Origin: DASXMT01 sp963755985 | GTDB taxonomy: Bacteria > Actinomycetota > Acidimicrobiia > Acidimicrobiales > RAAP-2 | Reading direction: 5' to 3' | Length of the DNA stretch: 64,000 bases | NCBI GenBank assembly: GCA_963755985.1 | Contig: CAVWLO010000002.1 | Coordinates: forward strand, 1,147,847 to 1,211,846 | In this document: in pieces, positions 50,966-60,174 of the stretch | Position numbering within the stretch: the stretch's first letter is position 1 | Layout of the letters: each line of letters starts with the position of its first letter | Program-made: the position numbers and the translations under genes | Notes under the pieces: model-generated | Told to the model about the DNA's origin: nothing | The model's database searches: none | Seen by the model: only the letters and a program-made list of their open reading frames with translations

Positions 50966-51860
50966 GGGCCGGGTGGCCGTGGTCACCGGCGCCGGGCGTG
51001 GGATCGGGAGAGGCCATGCCCTCGAACTGGCCCGCCAGGGCGCACTCGTCGTCGTGAACGACCTGGGCGCCGAGGTCGACGGCAAGGGGGCGTCGGTGTC
51101 GGCCGCCCAAGACGTGGTGGACGAGATCGTGGCCGGGGGTGGCCAGGCGGTGGTCAACGGCGACGATGTGTCGAGCTCCGAGGGCGCGACCCGGTTGGTG
51201 CAGACGGCAATCGACACCTATGGCGACATCCACATCGTGGTCAACAACGCCGGCATCCTCCGGGACCGTGTCATCGTCAACCTGTCGGAGGAGGATTGGG
51301 ACGCGGTGGTCGCCGTGCACCTCCGGAGCACCTTCCTGACCACCCGGACGGCGGCCCGGCACTGGAGGGAGCGGGCCAAAGCCGGTCAGGAGAACAGCGC
51401 TCGGGTCATCAACACCTCGTCGGTGTCGGGGCTGTTCGGCAACGTCGGCCAGAGCAACTACGGGGCGGCCAAGGCGGCCATCGCCGCCTTCACCATCATC
51501 GCCTCCCAGGAGTTCGACCGCTACGGCATCACCGTCAACGCCATATCCCCGGCGGCACGAACCCGGATGATCACCCCCGGCGGCCAGGAGCGTATGAGCG
51601 CGGCGGCCACGGACGAGTTCGACCCCTTCGCTCCCGAGAACGTGGCCCCGCTGGTGGCCTGGTTGGCCAGCCCTGACTCGGCCGGGGTCACCGGGCGGGT
51701 GTTCAACGTCAGCGGCGGCCGCATCAGCGTGCTCGAGGGCTGGCACGAGGGGCCCACGGTGGACAAGGGCGCCCGGTGGGAGCCCGACGAGCTCACGGCC
51801 ATTGTCCCCGGCCTGGTGGCCGAGGCCGCCCCCAACGTCAACCTACGCGCGGGCTCGTAG
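50949..51860 (+). CDS. SDR, 3-hydroxyacyl-CoA dehydrogenase-like (Hsd4/MFE-2 type)
   Basis: A 303 aa SDR with the longer form of the cofactor region typical of peroxisomal MFE-2 and mycobacterial Hsd4A (TGAGRGIGRGHALELARQ, then VVNDLGAEVDGKG and VVNNAGILRDR). Catalytic Ser is in NTSSVSGLFG and Tyr-Lys in YGAAK. MFE-2 type SDRs oxidise (3R)- or (3S)-hydroxyacyl-CoA. This fits with the coupled retro-aldolase module before it. GTG start with AGGAGGAA 7 nt upstream. The last 18 bp overlap the 3' end of the convergent TetR gene. Confidence 0.9.
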   Translation: MAKICEGRVAVVTGAGRGIGRGHALELARQGALVVVNDLGAEVDGKGASVSAAQDVVDEIVAGGGQAVVNGDDVSSSEGATRLVQTAIDTYGDIHIVVNNAGILRDRVIVNLSEEDWDAVVAVHLRSTFLTTRTAARHWRERAKAGQENSARVINTSSVSGLFGNVGQSNYGAAKAAIAAFTIIASQEFDRYGITVNAISPAARTRMITPGGQERMSAAATDEFDPFAPENVAPLVAWLASPDSAGVTGRVFNVSGGRISVLEGWHEGPTVDKGARWEPDELTAIVPGLVAEAAPNVNLRAGS

Positions 51861-52550
51861 CTTCGGGCTCTCGCCCCCGAAGAGCGACCGCTGGATGAAC
51901 TCGGCCAGGCCGATGGCCAGCTCGTCGGTGCTCACCAGGAGCTGGCCCCGGAACATGGTCCGGTTCGCCCCTTCGATCAGGGCGTAGATGGCCAACGCGG
52001 CGATCTGCGGGTCGACGTCGCTCGCACCGGTGGCCCGCACCCGATCGGCGATCAACGCCGTGTTGTGGGCCAGCCGGCGGAGCGAGTCGGTGCTGACCCT
52101 GGAATGGTCACCGGCCTGGAGCGCCTCACTCACAGCCTGGAGCATGGCCCCGTGGGCCTGGAACTTCTGGCACACCACGTTGAGCCAGTCGTTGAGGACG
52201 GCCAGTCCCTCCTCGCCCGGCTCGAAGCGGGGCACGGCGCCCAACGCCGGTTCGAGGTCTCGGCTGACGTCGGTCATGGCCGCCGACAGCAGGTCGTCCT
52301 TGTCGGCAAAGTGGAGATAGACGGTTCCATGGGCGGTGCCGGCACGCTTGGCTATGCGAGCCATGCTGGCACCGTGGTAGCCGTAGGAGGCGAACTCGGA
52401 CACCGCGGCATCGAGGAGCTTGGCGATGGTCCGGCGGCCATGGGCCCGGGTGGTCCGGCTGGCCACGGTGAGGCTCCAGCGCCCCACCTCCGGGGACGGC
52501 TCTGGCGGGTCGAGCGGCTGGCCGACCTCGGGTACCAGTTTCTTGTTCAC
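51843..52550 (-). CDS. TetR family transcriptional regulator
   Basis: A 235 aa regulator with the TetR helix-turn-helix at about residues 35-80: TIAKLLDAAVSEFASYGYHG then SMARIAKRAGTAHGTVYLHF. The ligand domain is alpha-helical with no recognised signature. The GTG at 52550 has CGGAGG upstream. It is the first regulator beside the thiolase-like/DUF35/SDR operon and the ACAD pair, both plausible targets. Its 3' end overlaps that of the SDR gene by 18 bp in opposite sense. Confidence 0.92.
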   Translation of the reverse strand: MNKKLVPEVGQPLDPPEPSPEVGRWSLTVASRTTRAHGRRTIAKLLDAAVSEFASYGYHGASMARIAKRAGTAHGTVYLHFADKDDLLSAAMTDVSRDLEPALGAVPRFEPGEEGLAVLNDWLNVVCQKFQAHGAMLQAVSEALQAGDHSRVSTDSLRRLAHNTALIADRVRATGASDVDPQIAALAIYALIEGANRTMFRGQLLVSTDELAIGLAEFIQRSLFGGESPKLRARA

Positions 52551-52599
52551 GCGGCCTCCGCGGTGTGTCGTTGTTCCACCGTTGCCCGGCGTGGCCCCG

Positions 52600-53772
52600 T
52601 CAACCAGCGGCGCGGGTCCGAGGGAGCCCCAACCCAGCCTCGGCGATGATACTCCGGTGGATCTCGCTGGTACCGGCATAGATCCGGGTCACTTGGCTGT
52701 GGCGATAGGCGTGCTCAATCTTGGCCAGGGTCTCGTCGCCCAGTCCTCGACCCCGTCGGAGCGATGCCGGGGCGAAGATATCGAGGAGATCGCTCGCCAC
52801 CCTCGAGAACGCCTCGGACGAATAGACCTTGGCCATCGACCCCTCGGTCAGGGGGCGTTGGCCGACCTGGTGCATCCACCCGGCGCGCATGCCGAGGAGG
52901 TCGGACACCTCGATGTCGACGGCCGCCTGGGCCAGGCGGGACCGGACGGCCGGGTCGTCCAGCAGCCGGGTACCGTCAGCCGCGGGGAGGGAGGCCTCGT
53001 GCACGGCCACGTCGAGCACCTGTTCGGTCTCCCCCGCGTAACTACCCGAGTGCTCGAGCTCCAAAGCGGCCGAGGCCACCGACCAACCCTGGTCGACCCC
53101 ACCGACCCGCAAGCGGTCAGGGATACGGACACCCTCGTAGGTCGTGATGTTGGTGCGCTCACCGCCGAGCGTCTTGACCTCCGAGATGGAGAAGCCGGGT
53201 GCGGTGGTGGGCACCAGGAAGGTGGTCAGGCCCCGGTGCTTTCTCACCTCGGTGTTGGTCCGGGTCAACAAAAAGACGTAGTCGGCCACCTGGGCCAGCG
53301 TGGTGAACATCTTCTCGCCGTCGATCACCCACTCCTCGCCGTCGGGCACCGCCCGGGTCCGGGCGGCGGCGGCATCAGAACCGGAGTCGGGCTCCGTGTA
53401 GCCGAGCGCGATCACCACCTCGCCGCGGACGGCCGGCTTCATGATCGTCTCCTTCTGCTCGGGTGTACCGAACAGGCGGAGCGTCTCGGCGATGAGCATG
53501 GTCGTCCCGATGGCGTCGACTGGAGCCTCGGCCCGGCGGAGCTCCTGGTTCAGGGCGACTTGCTCCAGCCAGTTCCGACCGCTGCCGCCCTCCTCGACCG
53601 GCCAACCGGCGGCGATCCAGCCCCGCGCGCCGAGGGCCCGGGCGAAGTCGCCGTCGTAGTACGTACCGGTCTCGGCCATACGCTCGTGGATCTCGGCGGT
53701 CAGGTGCTCGGCCAGGAACTCCCGTACCTCCTTGCGCACCGCCTCTGCATCTGCACCCAGGTCAAAGTCCAT
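52600..53772 (-). CDS. Acyl-CoA dehydrogenase, catalytic-type subunit
   Basis: A 390 aa ACAD. It starts MDFDLGADAEAVRKEVREFL, has ALGYTEPDSGSDAAAARTRA (FAD site), WVIDGEKMFTTLA, and near the C-terminus TRIYAGTSEIHRSIIAEAGLGLPR. The MCAD-type base Glu is replaced in IYAGT; LELEHSG near residue 245 may hold the alternative Glu. The ATG at 53772 has GAGGGGG upstream. It follows its likely partner subunit by 8 bp. The gap to the TetR gene is 49 bp, so all three may be transcribed together. Confidence 0.93.
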   Translation of the reverse strand: MDFDLGADAEAVRKEVREFLAEHLTAEIHERMAETGTYYDGDFARALGARGWIAAGWPVEEGGSGRNWLEQVALNQELRRAEAPVDAIGTTMLIAETLRLFGTPEQKETIMKPAVRGEVVIALGYTEPDSGSDAAAARTRAVPDGEEWVIDGEKMFTTLAQVADYVFLLTRTNTEVRKHRGLTTFLVPTTAPGFSISEVKTLGGERTNITTYEGVRIPDRLRVGGVDQGWSVASAALELEHSGSYAGETEQVLDVAVHEASLPAADGTRLLDDPAVRSRLAQAAVDIEVSDLLGMRAGWMHQVGQRPLTEGSMAKVYSSEAFSRVASDLLDIFAPASLRRGRGLGDETLAKIEHAYRHSQVTRIYAGTSEIHRSIIAEAGLGLPRTRAAG

Positions 53773-53780
53773 AGTCCCCC

Positions 53781-54818
53781 TCAGACCCCCACCGGCGACC
53801 GCGCCGGGCCCCAGAGCAGGTCGGCCACGGACTCGAGCTCCTTGCCGCGGTCGCCCACCTGCAGGGACCACGCCTTGATGCGCCGGAAGTACAGCTGGAT
53901 GTCGTACTCGAGCATGAACCCGTAGCCACCGTGGAAATGCAGGACCCCGTCCACTGCCCGCTGGGCCGCGTCGTCCGCCGCCACCAGCGCCATCTGGACC
54001 AGCGGGCGCCACCGGTCGGTGCGCCCGTCGATGGCCCACGCCGCCTTGCGGGTCAGCAGCTGGGCCCCGTCGAGCGCGGTGACGGCGTCGGCCAAGCGGT
54101 GAGCGATGCTCTGGAACGAGGCGATGGGCACGCCGAAGGCATACCGCTCGGTGGTGTACGACACGCCGATCTCCACGGCTCGCTTCCCGGCGCCGACGGC
54201 CTGGGCCGCGACCAGACCGTGCCACTCCAGCACTGCGTCGGCAAAGGCGGCAACCGCCTCGGGCCCTCGGGCCAACTCCACGGCATCGTCGGTGACGCGC
54301 CGGTCGGCCACCGGCAGTGCGCCCAGGTTGTCGGGGAAGGGCGTCGGTGTATCGCCTCGCTGGGCGATAATCCGGTCGCCGTCCCGGGCCAGCACCACCT
54401 CGGCCACCAGCCCGGCCGGGACCCAGCCCAGTGTTCCGTCCACCGCCGGTCGGGGGGCGAGGGTCACCGGGGCAGCCGATGCCAGCACCTCGGCGAGCAG
54501 GCCGCGGGCCGGGGTGGTGTCAAGGGCGGCCAGCAAGCGGGCGGCGGCCACCGCTTCGGCTAGAGGCACCGGAGCCACCGAGGCGCCGACCAGCTCGCTC
54601 ACCAAGACGCCGTCGAGAAAGAGGCCGCCCGCTCCGCCGGCCGACTCGGGCAGGGCCATGTCGACGCCACCGAGCTCGCCCAGGCGAGCCCAGAGCTGCG
54701 GCGAGAAGCCTGTCTGCTCGCTGGCCCGCACCACCTCGGTGGTGCACTCGCGGTCGAACAGGCCGCGGTAGGCGCTCTGGAGTTGCTCTTGCTCATTCGA
54801 GAGCCCGAGATCGAACAT
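53781..54818 (-). CDS. Acyl-CoA dehydrogenase, small/degenerate subunit type
   Basis: A 345 aa ACAD-fold protein. It starts MFDLGLSNEQEQLQSAYRGL, with a short weakly conserved beta domain, and ends with YTTERYAFGVPIASFQSIAH and FHGGYGFMLEYDIQLYFRR. I chose the ATG at 54818 since GGGAGG lies at the right distance; the ATG two codons earlier directly abuts it. With the protein at 52600 it should make a heteromeric enzyme, as the pair at 34682/35763 does. The divergent LLM gene lies 228 bp upstream, a gap with an AT-rich patch (GCTAAAGATGACAAG). Confidence 0.9.
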   Translation of the reverse strand: MFDLGLSNEQEQLQSAYRGLFDRECTTEVVRASEQTGFSPQLWARLGELGGVDMALPESAGGAGGLFLDGVLVSELVGASVAPVPLAEAVAAARLLAALDTTPARGLLAEVLASAAPVTLAPRPAVDGTLGWVPAGLVAEVVLARDGDRIIAQRGDTPTPFPDNLGALPVADRRVTDDAVELARGPEAVAAFADAVLEWHGLVAAQAVGAGKRAVEIGVSYTTERYAFGVPIASFQSIAHRLADAVTALDGAQLLTRKAAWAIDGRTDRWRPLVQMALVAADDAAQRAVDGVLHFHGGYGFMLEYDIQLYFRRIKAWSLQVGDRGKELESVADLLWGPARSPVGV

Positions 54819-55046
54819 CGACATCCTCCCATGGGGTCGGGCCAGCATAGCTAAAGATGACAAGTGCGTCTACAATGTCCGTTCTCCCGCCCCGCCCGGA
54901 CAGGATCCGAGCCCCGACAGCTCAACGTTTGAGGTGGAGCACGTGGTGGCGATCCCCCTGGTACGACGGGTACGTGGAACGTTTCAGTCAGGTTGTGTAG
55001 CTTGCCAGGCAGTCCGCCGTCGACGACACGAGCCCCAGGGGGAACC

Positions 55047-55985
55047 ATGTCCACCACGTCCCAGCCGACCGTTGGGTTCGGCATGCAACTCCCGATCCAG
55101 TCGCGCTCCAAGCTGTACCGGGAGCCCTGGGAGGACCGGGCAGGGCGCGACGAGCTGGCTGCGATCGCCCAGGCCGCAGACCGGTCAGGATTCTCCTACA
55201 TCGCCGTCTGCGATCACGTGGCCATCCCGCGGGACCGGGCCGAGTCGATGCAGACTGCCTGGTTCGACACCGTGGCCACGCTGGGCTGGCTGGCCGCACT
55301 CACCACCGACGTGCGGCTGCTGTCGCACGTGTTCATCCCGGCCTACCGCCACCCGCTGGTCACGGCCAAGTCGTTCATGACGCTCGACCACCTCTCGGGC
55401 GGCCGGGCCATCCTCGGGGTCGGTGCCGGCCACGTGGAGGGCGAGTTCGATGCCCTGGGCATACCCTTCACCGAACGGGGCGCCATCACTGACGACGCCG
55501 TCGACGTGATCCGGGCGGCCTTCGACGACGAGTTCCCCGACGTCGACACCGATCACTTCTCGGTGCACGGCATCGGCCAGTCGCCGCGACCGACCCAGGC
55601 CCACCTGCCCATCTGGGTCGGCGGGTCGTCCCGTCCGGCGTTGCGCCGGGCGGCCGAGCGAGGTGACGGCTGGCTCCCCCAGGGCCCACCCCCAGAGGGC
55701 ATGGAGTCGGCCATCGCCTTCCTTCAGGAGCGGCGGGCCGAGTTGGGCCGGACCCAGCCCTTCGACATCGGTGGCTTTGCCATGCCCCTGTATGTCGGCA
55801 CCCCGGACTGGGACCTCGGACCCCACGCCGTAGCCGGATCGCCCGACCAGCTGGCCGAGCAGCTCTCGGGCTGGGCCTCGGTCGGTGCCTCCCACCTACA
55901 GGTGCGGCTGCGTAGCCGGAGCGCCGACGAGCTGGTCGACCAGATCGAAGCCTTCGGGTCCGAGGTCATCCCGCTGACCCGGTGA
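55047..55985 (+). CDS. LLM class flavin-dependent oxidoreductase
   Basis: A 312 aa luciferase-like protein (VGFGMQLPIQSRSKL; GFSYIAVCDHVAIPRD; VRLLSHVFIPAYRHPL; GGRAILGVGAGHVEGEFDA; LPIWVGGSSRPALRRAAE). The pattern of TLGWLAAL and FIPAYRHPLVTAKS matches F420-dependent mycobacterial families. ATG has AGGGGGGA upstream. It is the closest relative in the window of the protein at 33483. A tandem array starts 2 bp after the stop codon, and a TetR gene follows on the same strand. Confidence 0.88.
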   Translation: MSTTSQPTVGFGMQLPIQSRSKLYREPWEDRAGRDELAAIAQAADRSGFSYIAVCDHVAIPRDRAESMQTAWFDTVATLGWLAALTTDVRLLSHVFIPAYRHPLVTAKSFMTLDHLSGGRAILGVGAGHVEGEFDALGIPFTERGAITDDAVDVIRAAFDDEFPDVDTDHFSVHGIGQSPRPTQAHLPIWVGGSSRPALRRAAERGDGWLPQGPPPEGMESAIAFLQERRAELGRTQPFDIGGFAMPLYVGTPDWDLGPHAVAGSPDQLAEQLSGWASVGASHLQVRLRSRSADELVDQIEAFGSEVIPLTR

Positions 55986-55986
55986 C

Positions 55987-56083
55987 CCGGTCGGCCTGCC
56001 ACGGTCGGCCCCCGGCCGGCCTGCCACGGTCGGCCTCCCCGGTCGGACTGCCACGGTCGGCCTCCCCGGTCGGACTGCCCGGT
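55987..56083. repeat. Tandem repeat, 25-27-bp unit, 3.7 copies
   Basis: Copies at 55987-56011, 56012-56038, 56039-56065 and partial 56066-56083 share CCGGTCGGACTGCCACGGTC (first 20 bp) followed by GGCCTCC. The first copy is two bases short and has some changes. The array begins just after the LLM stop. Confidence 0.85.
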
Positions 56084-56248
56084 TGACCCCCCAGCTGGCC
56101 ATGGACGGCTCGGCGACTTCGAGGTGAAGCATGGGAGCCCGTCAGTCGGCGACCGTTGGCTCGACCCGGGTCCGCCCGGCCCGGCGCACGTCCGCCTTTT
56201 CCCTGGTCATCGCGGTTCCGCCCACGGCGCTCGGATAGAGTGCCTCCG

Positions 56249-56917
56249 ATGGGGAGAGAAGTCCGCGCCGACAAGGACCCGAGCACCCCGGTTCTGCCCC
56301 GTCAGGACCAGGACCTCCGCAACCGCCTGCTCGAGGCCGGCCAACGCGTCTTCGCCGAGACCGGTTACGCCGGGACCCGGGTCGACGACATCATCGAAGC
56401 GGCCAACACCTCCCGGGCCACCTTCTACCGCTACTTCAAGAGCAAGAACGCGCTGTTCACCGAGTTGAGCCGGATCTGCTTCGTCGACATGCGGGTGACC
56501 ACTCGGGCCATTGCATCGGTGACGCCAGGGAAGCAAGCCCGCGGTCAACTGATCGAGCTCCTGAAGCATTGGCGCGACCTCCTCGATTCCCACGGCGGCG
56601 TCATCCGGGCCTGGTTCGAGCGGGACGCCGTCCCCGACTCGACCATCTCCGGGGAGGCGACGAAGGCGTTCGACGCCCTCTTCGAGGAGCTGCTGACCCC
56701 GATCATGGCGGCCAAGACCGGATCACTGGTCCACCCCGAGGTCCAGGCGGCACTGCTGTTCATCCTGATCGACCGGTCCTACAGCTACGTCACCTCGCGG
56801 CAGTCCCAGGTCAACCCGGATCGGCTGGCTCCGACACTGGCCACGATGATCGAACGGTCATACCTCGGGGCCAGCGCCCGTCCCCAGGGTCGACGGCTTC
56901 GCATCGCCCCCCAGTAA
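56249..56917 (+). CDS. TetR family transcriptional regulator
   Basis: A 222 aa regulator. The DNA-binding domain lies at about residues 20-70: LRNRLLEAGQRVFAETGYAG, VDDIIEAANTSRATFYRYF. The C-terminal part is helical and ends in a basic tail (SARPQGRRLRIAPQ). The ATG at 56249 has only a weak ribosome site; an in-frame GTG at 56240 is possible. It follows the LLM gene and a repeat array, and converges on the aldehyde dehydrogenase gene. Confidence 0.9.
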   Translation: MGREVRADKDPSTPVLPRQDQDLRNRLLEAGQRVFAETGYAGTRVDDIIEAANTSRATFYRYFKSKNALFTELSRICFVDMRVTTRAIASVTPGKQARGQLIELLKHWRDLLDSHGGVIRAWFERDAVPDSTISGEATKAFDALFEELLTPIMAAKTGSLVHPEVQAALLFILIDRSYSYVTSRQSQVNPDRLAPTLATMIERSYLGASARPQGRRLRIAPQ

Positions 56918-56934
56918 GGCCGCCCGGCGGGGGG
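56907..56934. terminator. GC-rich hairpin between convergent genes
   Basis: CCCCCC (56907-56912) and GGGGGG (56929-56934) can pair, with an inner GCC/GGC stem, across the end of the TetR gene and the gap before the aldehyde dehydrogenase stop. The plus strand then reads TCTTA. Confidence 0.4.
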
Positions 56935-56936
56935 TC

Positions 56937-58412
56937 TTACGCTGGCCAGACGATGCTCTGCAACTCGCTGTACGCCTCGATGCCGAACTGAGACCCGTCG
57001 CGGCCCACCCCGCTCATCTTGAACCCGCCGAACGGCGTGTGCGGGTTTCGGCCGGTGGTGTTGATGCCGACGTTGCCGGCCCGGAGGCGGCGCGCCACTT
57101 GATAGGCCCGAGCCGTATCGGTCGAGAACACGTAGTCGTAGAGCCCGTACGAGCTGTCGTTGGAAATGGCGATTCCCTCCTCCTCGTCGTCGAAGGGGAC
57201 CACCACGATGACCGGACCGAAGACCTCCTCCCTGACCACGTACATGTCGTTCCGGCATTCGGCCAACAGGGTGGGGGCGACGAAGAACCCCCGTTCGAGA
57301 TATTCGGGGCGACGACCGTCGACCACCACGTGGGCACCGTCGCTCTCGCCCGAGGCGATCATGGACTCGACCCGGTCGCGGTGGGCTCCCGAGATCACCG
57401 GACCGACCACCGTCGCGGGGTCGAGCGGGTCCCCCGTGGTGAGCAGACCGGCCGCAGCGGCCAGCCCGTCGACCAGCTCCTGGTAGACCGACCGGTGGGC
57501 GATCACCCGGGTGGGTGCAGTACAGATCTGGCCGGAGTGGAAGGCCCACACGCTCATGATGTTGCGCACCGCCACTGGCACATCGGCATCGGCCAGGACC
57601 AGGGCCGCGCCCTTCCCCCCCAGCTCCATGAGCAACCGCTTCATGGTCTTGCCTCCGGCCTCGAAGATCTTCGCCCCCACCGCCGAGCTCCCGGTGAAGC
57701 TGATCATGTCGACATCGGGCGAGTCCACCAGTGCGGCTCCCACCTCCGGGCTCGACCCGGTGAGCAGGTTGACCACGCCCGGCGGGAACCCCACCTCATC
57801 GAGCACCCGCACCAGCTCGATGCTGCCCAGCGGATCTTGGGGAGCCGGCTTGATCACGACCGTGTTCCCCATGGCCAAGGCCGGCCCGATCTTGCCCGCG
57901 GTATTGGTGAGGGGGAAGTTGTAGGGCGTGATGCAGCCGACCACGCCCACGGGCTGGCGGGCGGCCACCGCCCCCATCAGGGCGCCGGGGGCAAGCGGCG
58001 AGCTGGCACTCTCACTGGGGAGCAACGGGATGTCCCAGTTCCGGAGGGCCAGCTCGGCGTTCTCGAACAGGCGGTTGCCGCATCCGGGGACCTGGGCACC
58101 GGCGGCCACTGCCTGGACGGCACCGGTCTCGGCCTGGACCAGGGGGACGATCTCGGCCTCGCGCTCCCGCCACAGCTCCGCCGCCGCCCGCAACAGTGCG
58201 GCCCGCTCGGCCCGAGGCGTCTGCGACCAGGAGCCGAACGCCTCTGCGGCTGCGGCCACCGCGTCGGCGGTGTCGTCGAGTGAAGCCTCGGGTGCCTCAC
58301 CGACCACCTCTTCGGTCGCCGGGTTGACAATCGAGTAGGTACCTGACTTGGGGGTGACCCAGTCCCCCCCGATCCGGAGCTTGCGCTCCTCGTTCATCCG
58401 TGTCGTCGTCAT
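56937..58412 (-). CDS. Aldehyde dehydrogenase
   Basis: A 491 aa NAD(P)-dependent ALDH of usual length. The proline-rich cofactor segment ITPYNFPLTNTAGKIGPALA is present, as are FTGSSAVG, the general base in MELGGKGAALVL and the catalytic Cys in SGQICTAPTR, with EEVFGPVIVV later. It oxidises an aldehyde to the acid. The acyl-CoA synthetase gene is immediately upstream on the same strand (148 bp), so aldehyde to acid to CoA ester is a plausible route. ATG with CAGGAG upstream. Confidence 0.94.
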   Translation of the reverse strand: MTTTRMNEERKLRIGGDWVTPKSGTYSIVNPATEEVVGEAPEASLDDTADAVAAAAEAFGSWSQTPRAERAALLRAAAELWREREAEIVPLVQAETGAVQAVAAGAQVPGCGNRLFENAELALRNWDIPLLPSESASSPLAPGALMGAVAARQPVGVVGCITPYNFPLTNTAGKIGPALAMGNTVVIKPAPQDPLGSIELVRVLDEVGFPPGVVNLLTGSSPEVGAALVDSPDVDMISFTGSSAVGAKIFEAGGKTMKRLLMELGGKGAALVLADADVPVAVRNIMSVWAFHSGQICTAPTRVIAHRSVYQELVDGLAAAAGLLTTGDPLDPATVVGPVISGAHRDRVESMIASGESDGAHVVVDGRRPEYLERGFFVAPTLLAECRNDMYVVREEVFGPVIVVVPFDDEEEGIAISNDSSYGLYDYVFSTDTARAYQVARRLRAGNVGINTTGRNPHTPFGGFKMSGVGRDGSQFGIEAYSELQSIVWPA

Positions 58413-58559
58413 CTGCTCCTGCCTTCCTCTCCCCGTCGGCGGTCGCCCCGGCGGGGTCGCTCACCATGAACTCTCGCACTTGGGCTCCGTTGGCCGCCCG
58501 TCGGCCGTCGGAGCACCACGCTCCTCGCTCTCTGTCGTCGGCCCTCGGTCGCGGCAGCC

Positions 58560-60098
58560 TCAGCTGCGGTCGTCGACCATCAGGGGCCGGAGCCTGGCCT
58601 TGATGATCTTCCCGGTGGAGGTGCGGGGAAGCTCGTCGACCAGGAAGATCTCCTCGGGCACCTTGAACTTGGCCAGATGCTCCCCGACGTAGCCCCGTAT
58701 GGAGGTGACGTCGGGATCGGGGTGCTCCTCGGCCGGGACGACGAAGGCGACGACCCGCTCGCCCAGGACGGCGTCGGGCTTCCCCAGGATGGCGGCGTCG
58801 GACACATGGGGATGCAGCCGCATGACCCCCTCGATCTCGAGGGACGAGATGTTCTCGCCCCCCCGCCGGACGATGTCCTTTTTCCGGTCGACGAAGAAGA
58901 AGTAGCCGTCCTCGTCGAAGTAGCCGAGGTCGCCGGTGTGGAACCATTCGGCGTCGATGACCGCCGCCGTCGCCTCGTCGTCCTTCAGGTAGCCGTCGAA
59001 CGAGATGGTGCCCCGGCCGAACACCACCTCCCCTACTTGGTTGGGAGGGGCCACCGTCCTGTCCTCTTGCAGGATCGTCATGGTGGACTCGGGGAATCGG
59101 CGGCCAGCCGACCCGGGCCTGCGGGCCTCGTCGAGTCGCGTGTACGTGCCCATGCCGGCCTCGGTCATGCCGTACCAGTCGATGACCGGGGCGCCAAAAC
59201 GCTCTTCGATGATGGGTGCGGTCCGCGAGGCGCCCAGGGCGATGATCACCCGGAGATTGTGGCGCTTCTCGGGAATCGTCTCGGGCCGGCCGAGCAGTAT
59301 GTTCACGATGGGCGAGAGGGTGAACAGAAAGGTCGGGCGGTAGAGGTCGACGAGCTTCCAAAACCGGGTGCCCGAAAAGCGGCGGGTGAAGACCACGCTG
59401 GCCCCGTAGAGCAACGAGACCATGAGCCCGCCCATCCCATTGCCGTGGAAGAACGGGGTCATCACGATGCCCCGGTCCTTGGCCGTGATGCCGAACATCT
59501 CCTCGTAGTCGATCCCGGGCTGGTCGGTGACCTGGTTGATCACCGCCTTGGGCCTCCCCGTCGTCGTCCCCGAGGTGTACATGATGTGCTCGGTGAACTC
59601 GAACTCCTCAGTGGGCAGTCCCTTGGCGGGGTCCTCCGGGGCTCCTTCGATCAGTGCGGCGTAGGAGACCGCGCCGGCGACCACCGGCTCGTCGTCGGCG
59701 TCGCTGACGGCGATCACATGGCGGAGCCGCGACAGGCTGTCCTTCAGGGCGACGACCCGGCCGGCCAACTCGCTGTCGCAGATGACCGCGCTCGACTCAG
59801 AGTGCTCGAGAATGAACGTGACCTCCGAGTCCGTCCACTCGGGGTTGCCGGACACGCACCGGAGCCCGGCAGCGCCGACACCGAGATAGGCCTCGACCCA
59901 CTGCGGCCGGTTGGCGGCCAGCAACGTGACCGTCTCCCCCGGGTCCACGCCCAGCCCACCGTGCAGTGCGGCGCCAAGGGCGGCAGCATTGTGCACCAAT
60001 TCGCCGTAGGTCCGGGTGCCGTCGGCTTCGGTGATGAGGGCCAGGGCCTCGGGTTGCACCTTGGCCCACTGGGCCAGGGCTTCGAACATGGTGCTCAT
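58560..60098 (-). CDS. AMP-forming acyl-CoA synthetase
   Basis: A 512 aa adenylate-forming ligase. The P-loop is canonical (YTSGTTTGRPKAV); then DWYGMTEAG, WFHTGDLGYFDEDGYF, DRKKDIVRRGGENI and the C-terminal Lys in STGKIIKARL. It resembles medium- and long-chain FadD enzymes. ATG with GAGGAG upstream. The Liv importer genes lie upstream (76 bp) on the same strand and the ALDH gene downstream, suggesting uptake, oxidation and activation of one carboxylic substrate. Confidence 0.94.
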   Translation of the reverse strand: MSTMFEALAQWAKVQPEALALITEADGTRTYGELVHNAAALGAALHGGLGVDPGETVTLLAANRPQWVEAYLGVGAAGLRCVSGNPEWTDSEVTFILEHSESSAVICDSELAGRVVALKDSLSRLRHVIAVSDADDEPVVAGAVSYAALIEGAPEDPAKGLPTEEFEFTEHIMYTSGTTTGRPKAVINQVTDQPGIDYEEMFGITAKDRGIVMTPFFHGNGMGGLMVSLLYGASVVFTRRFSGTRFWKLVDLYRPTFLFTLSPIVNILLGRPETIPEKRHNLRVIIALGASRTAPIIEERFGAPVIDWYGMTEAGMGTYTRLDEARRPGSAGRRFPESTMTILQEDRTVAPPNQVGEVVFGRGTISFDGYLKDDEATAAVIDAEWFHTGDLGYFDEDGYFFFVDRKKDIVRRGGENISSLEIEGVMRLHPHVSDAAILGKPDAVLGERVVAFVVPAEEHPDPDVTSIRGYVGEHLAKFKVPEEIFLVDELPRTSTGKIIKARLRPLMVDDRS

Positions 60099-60174
60099 GA
60101 GATCTCCTCAGTGGGGCATCGACCCGGACGAGCGGTGGTCATACCGAATCCAGCAGCGGAACCCTCGATACGTG

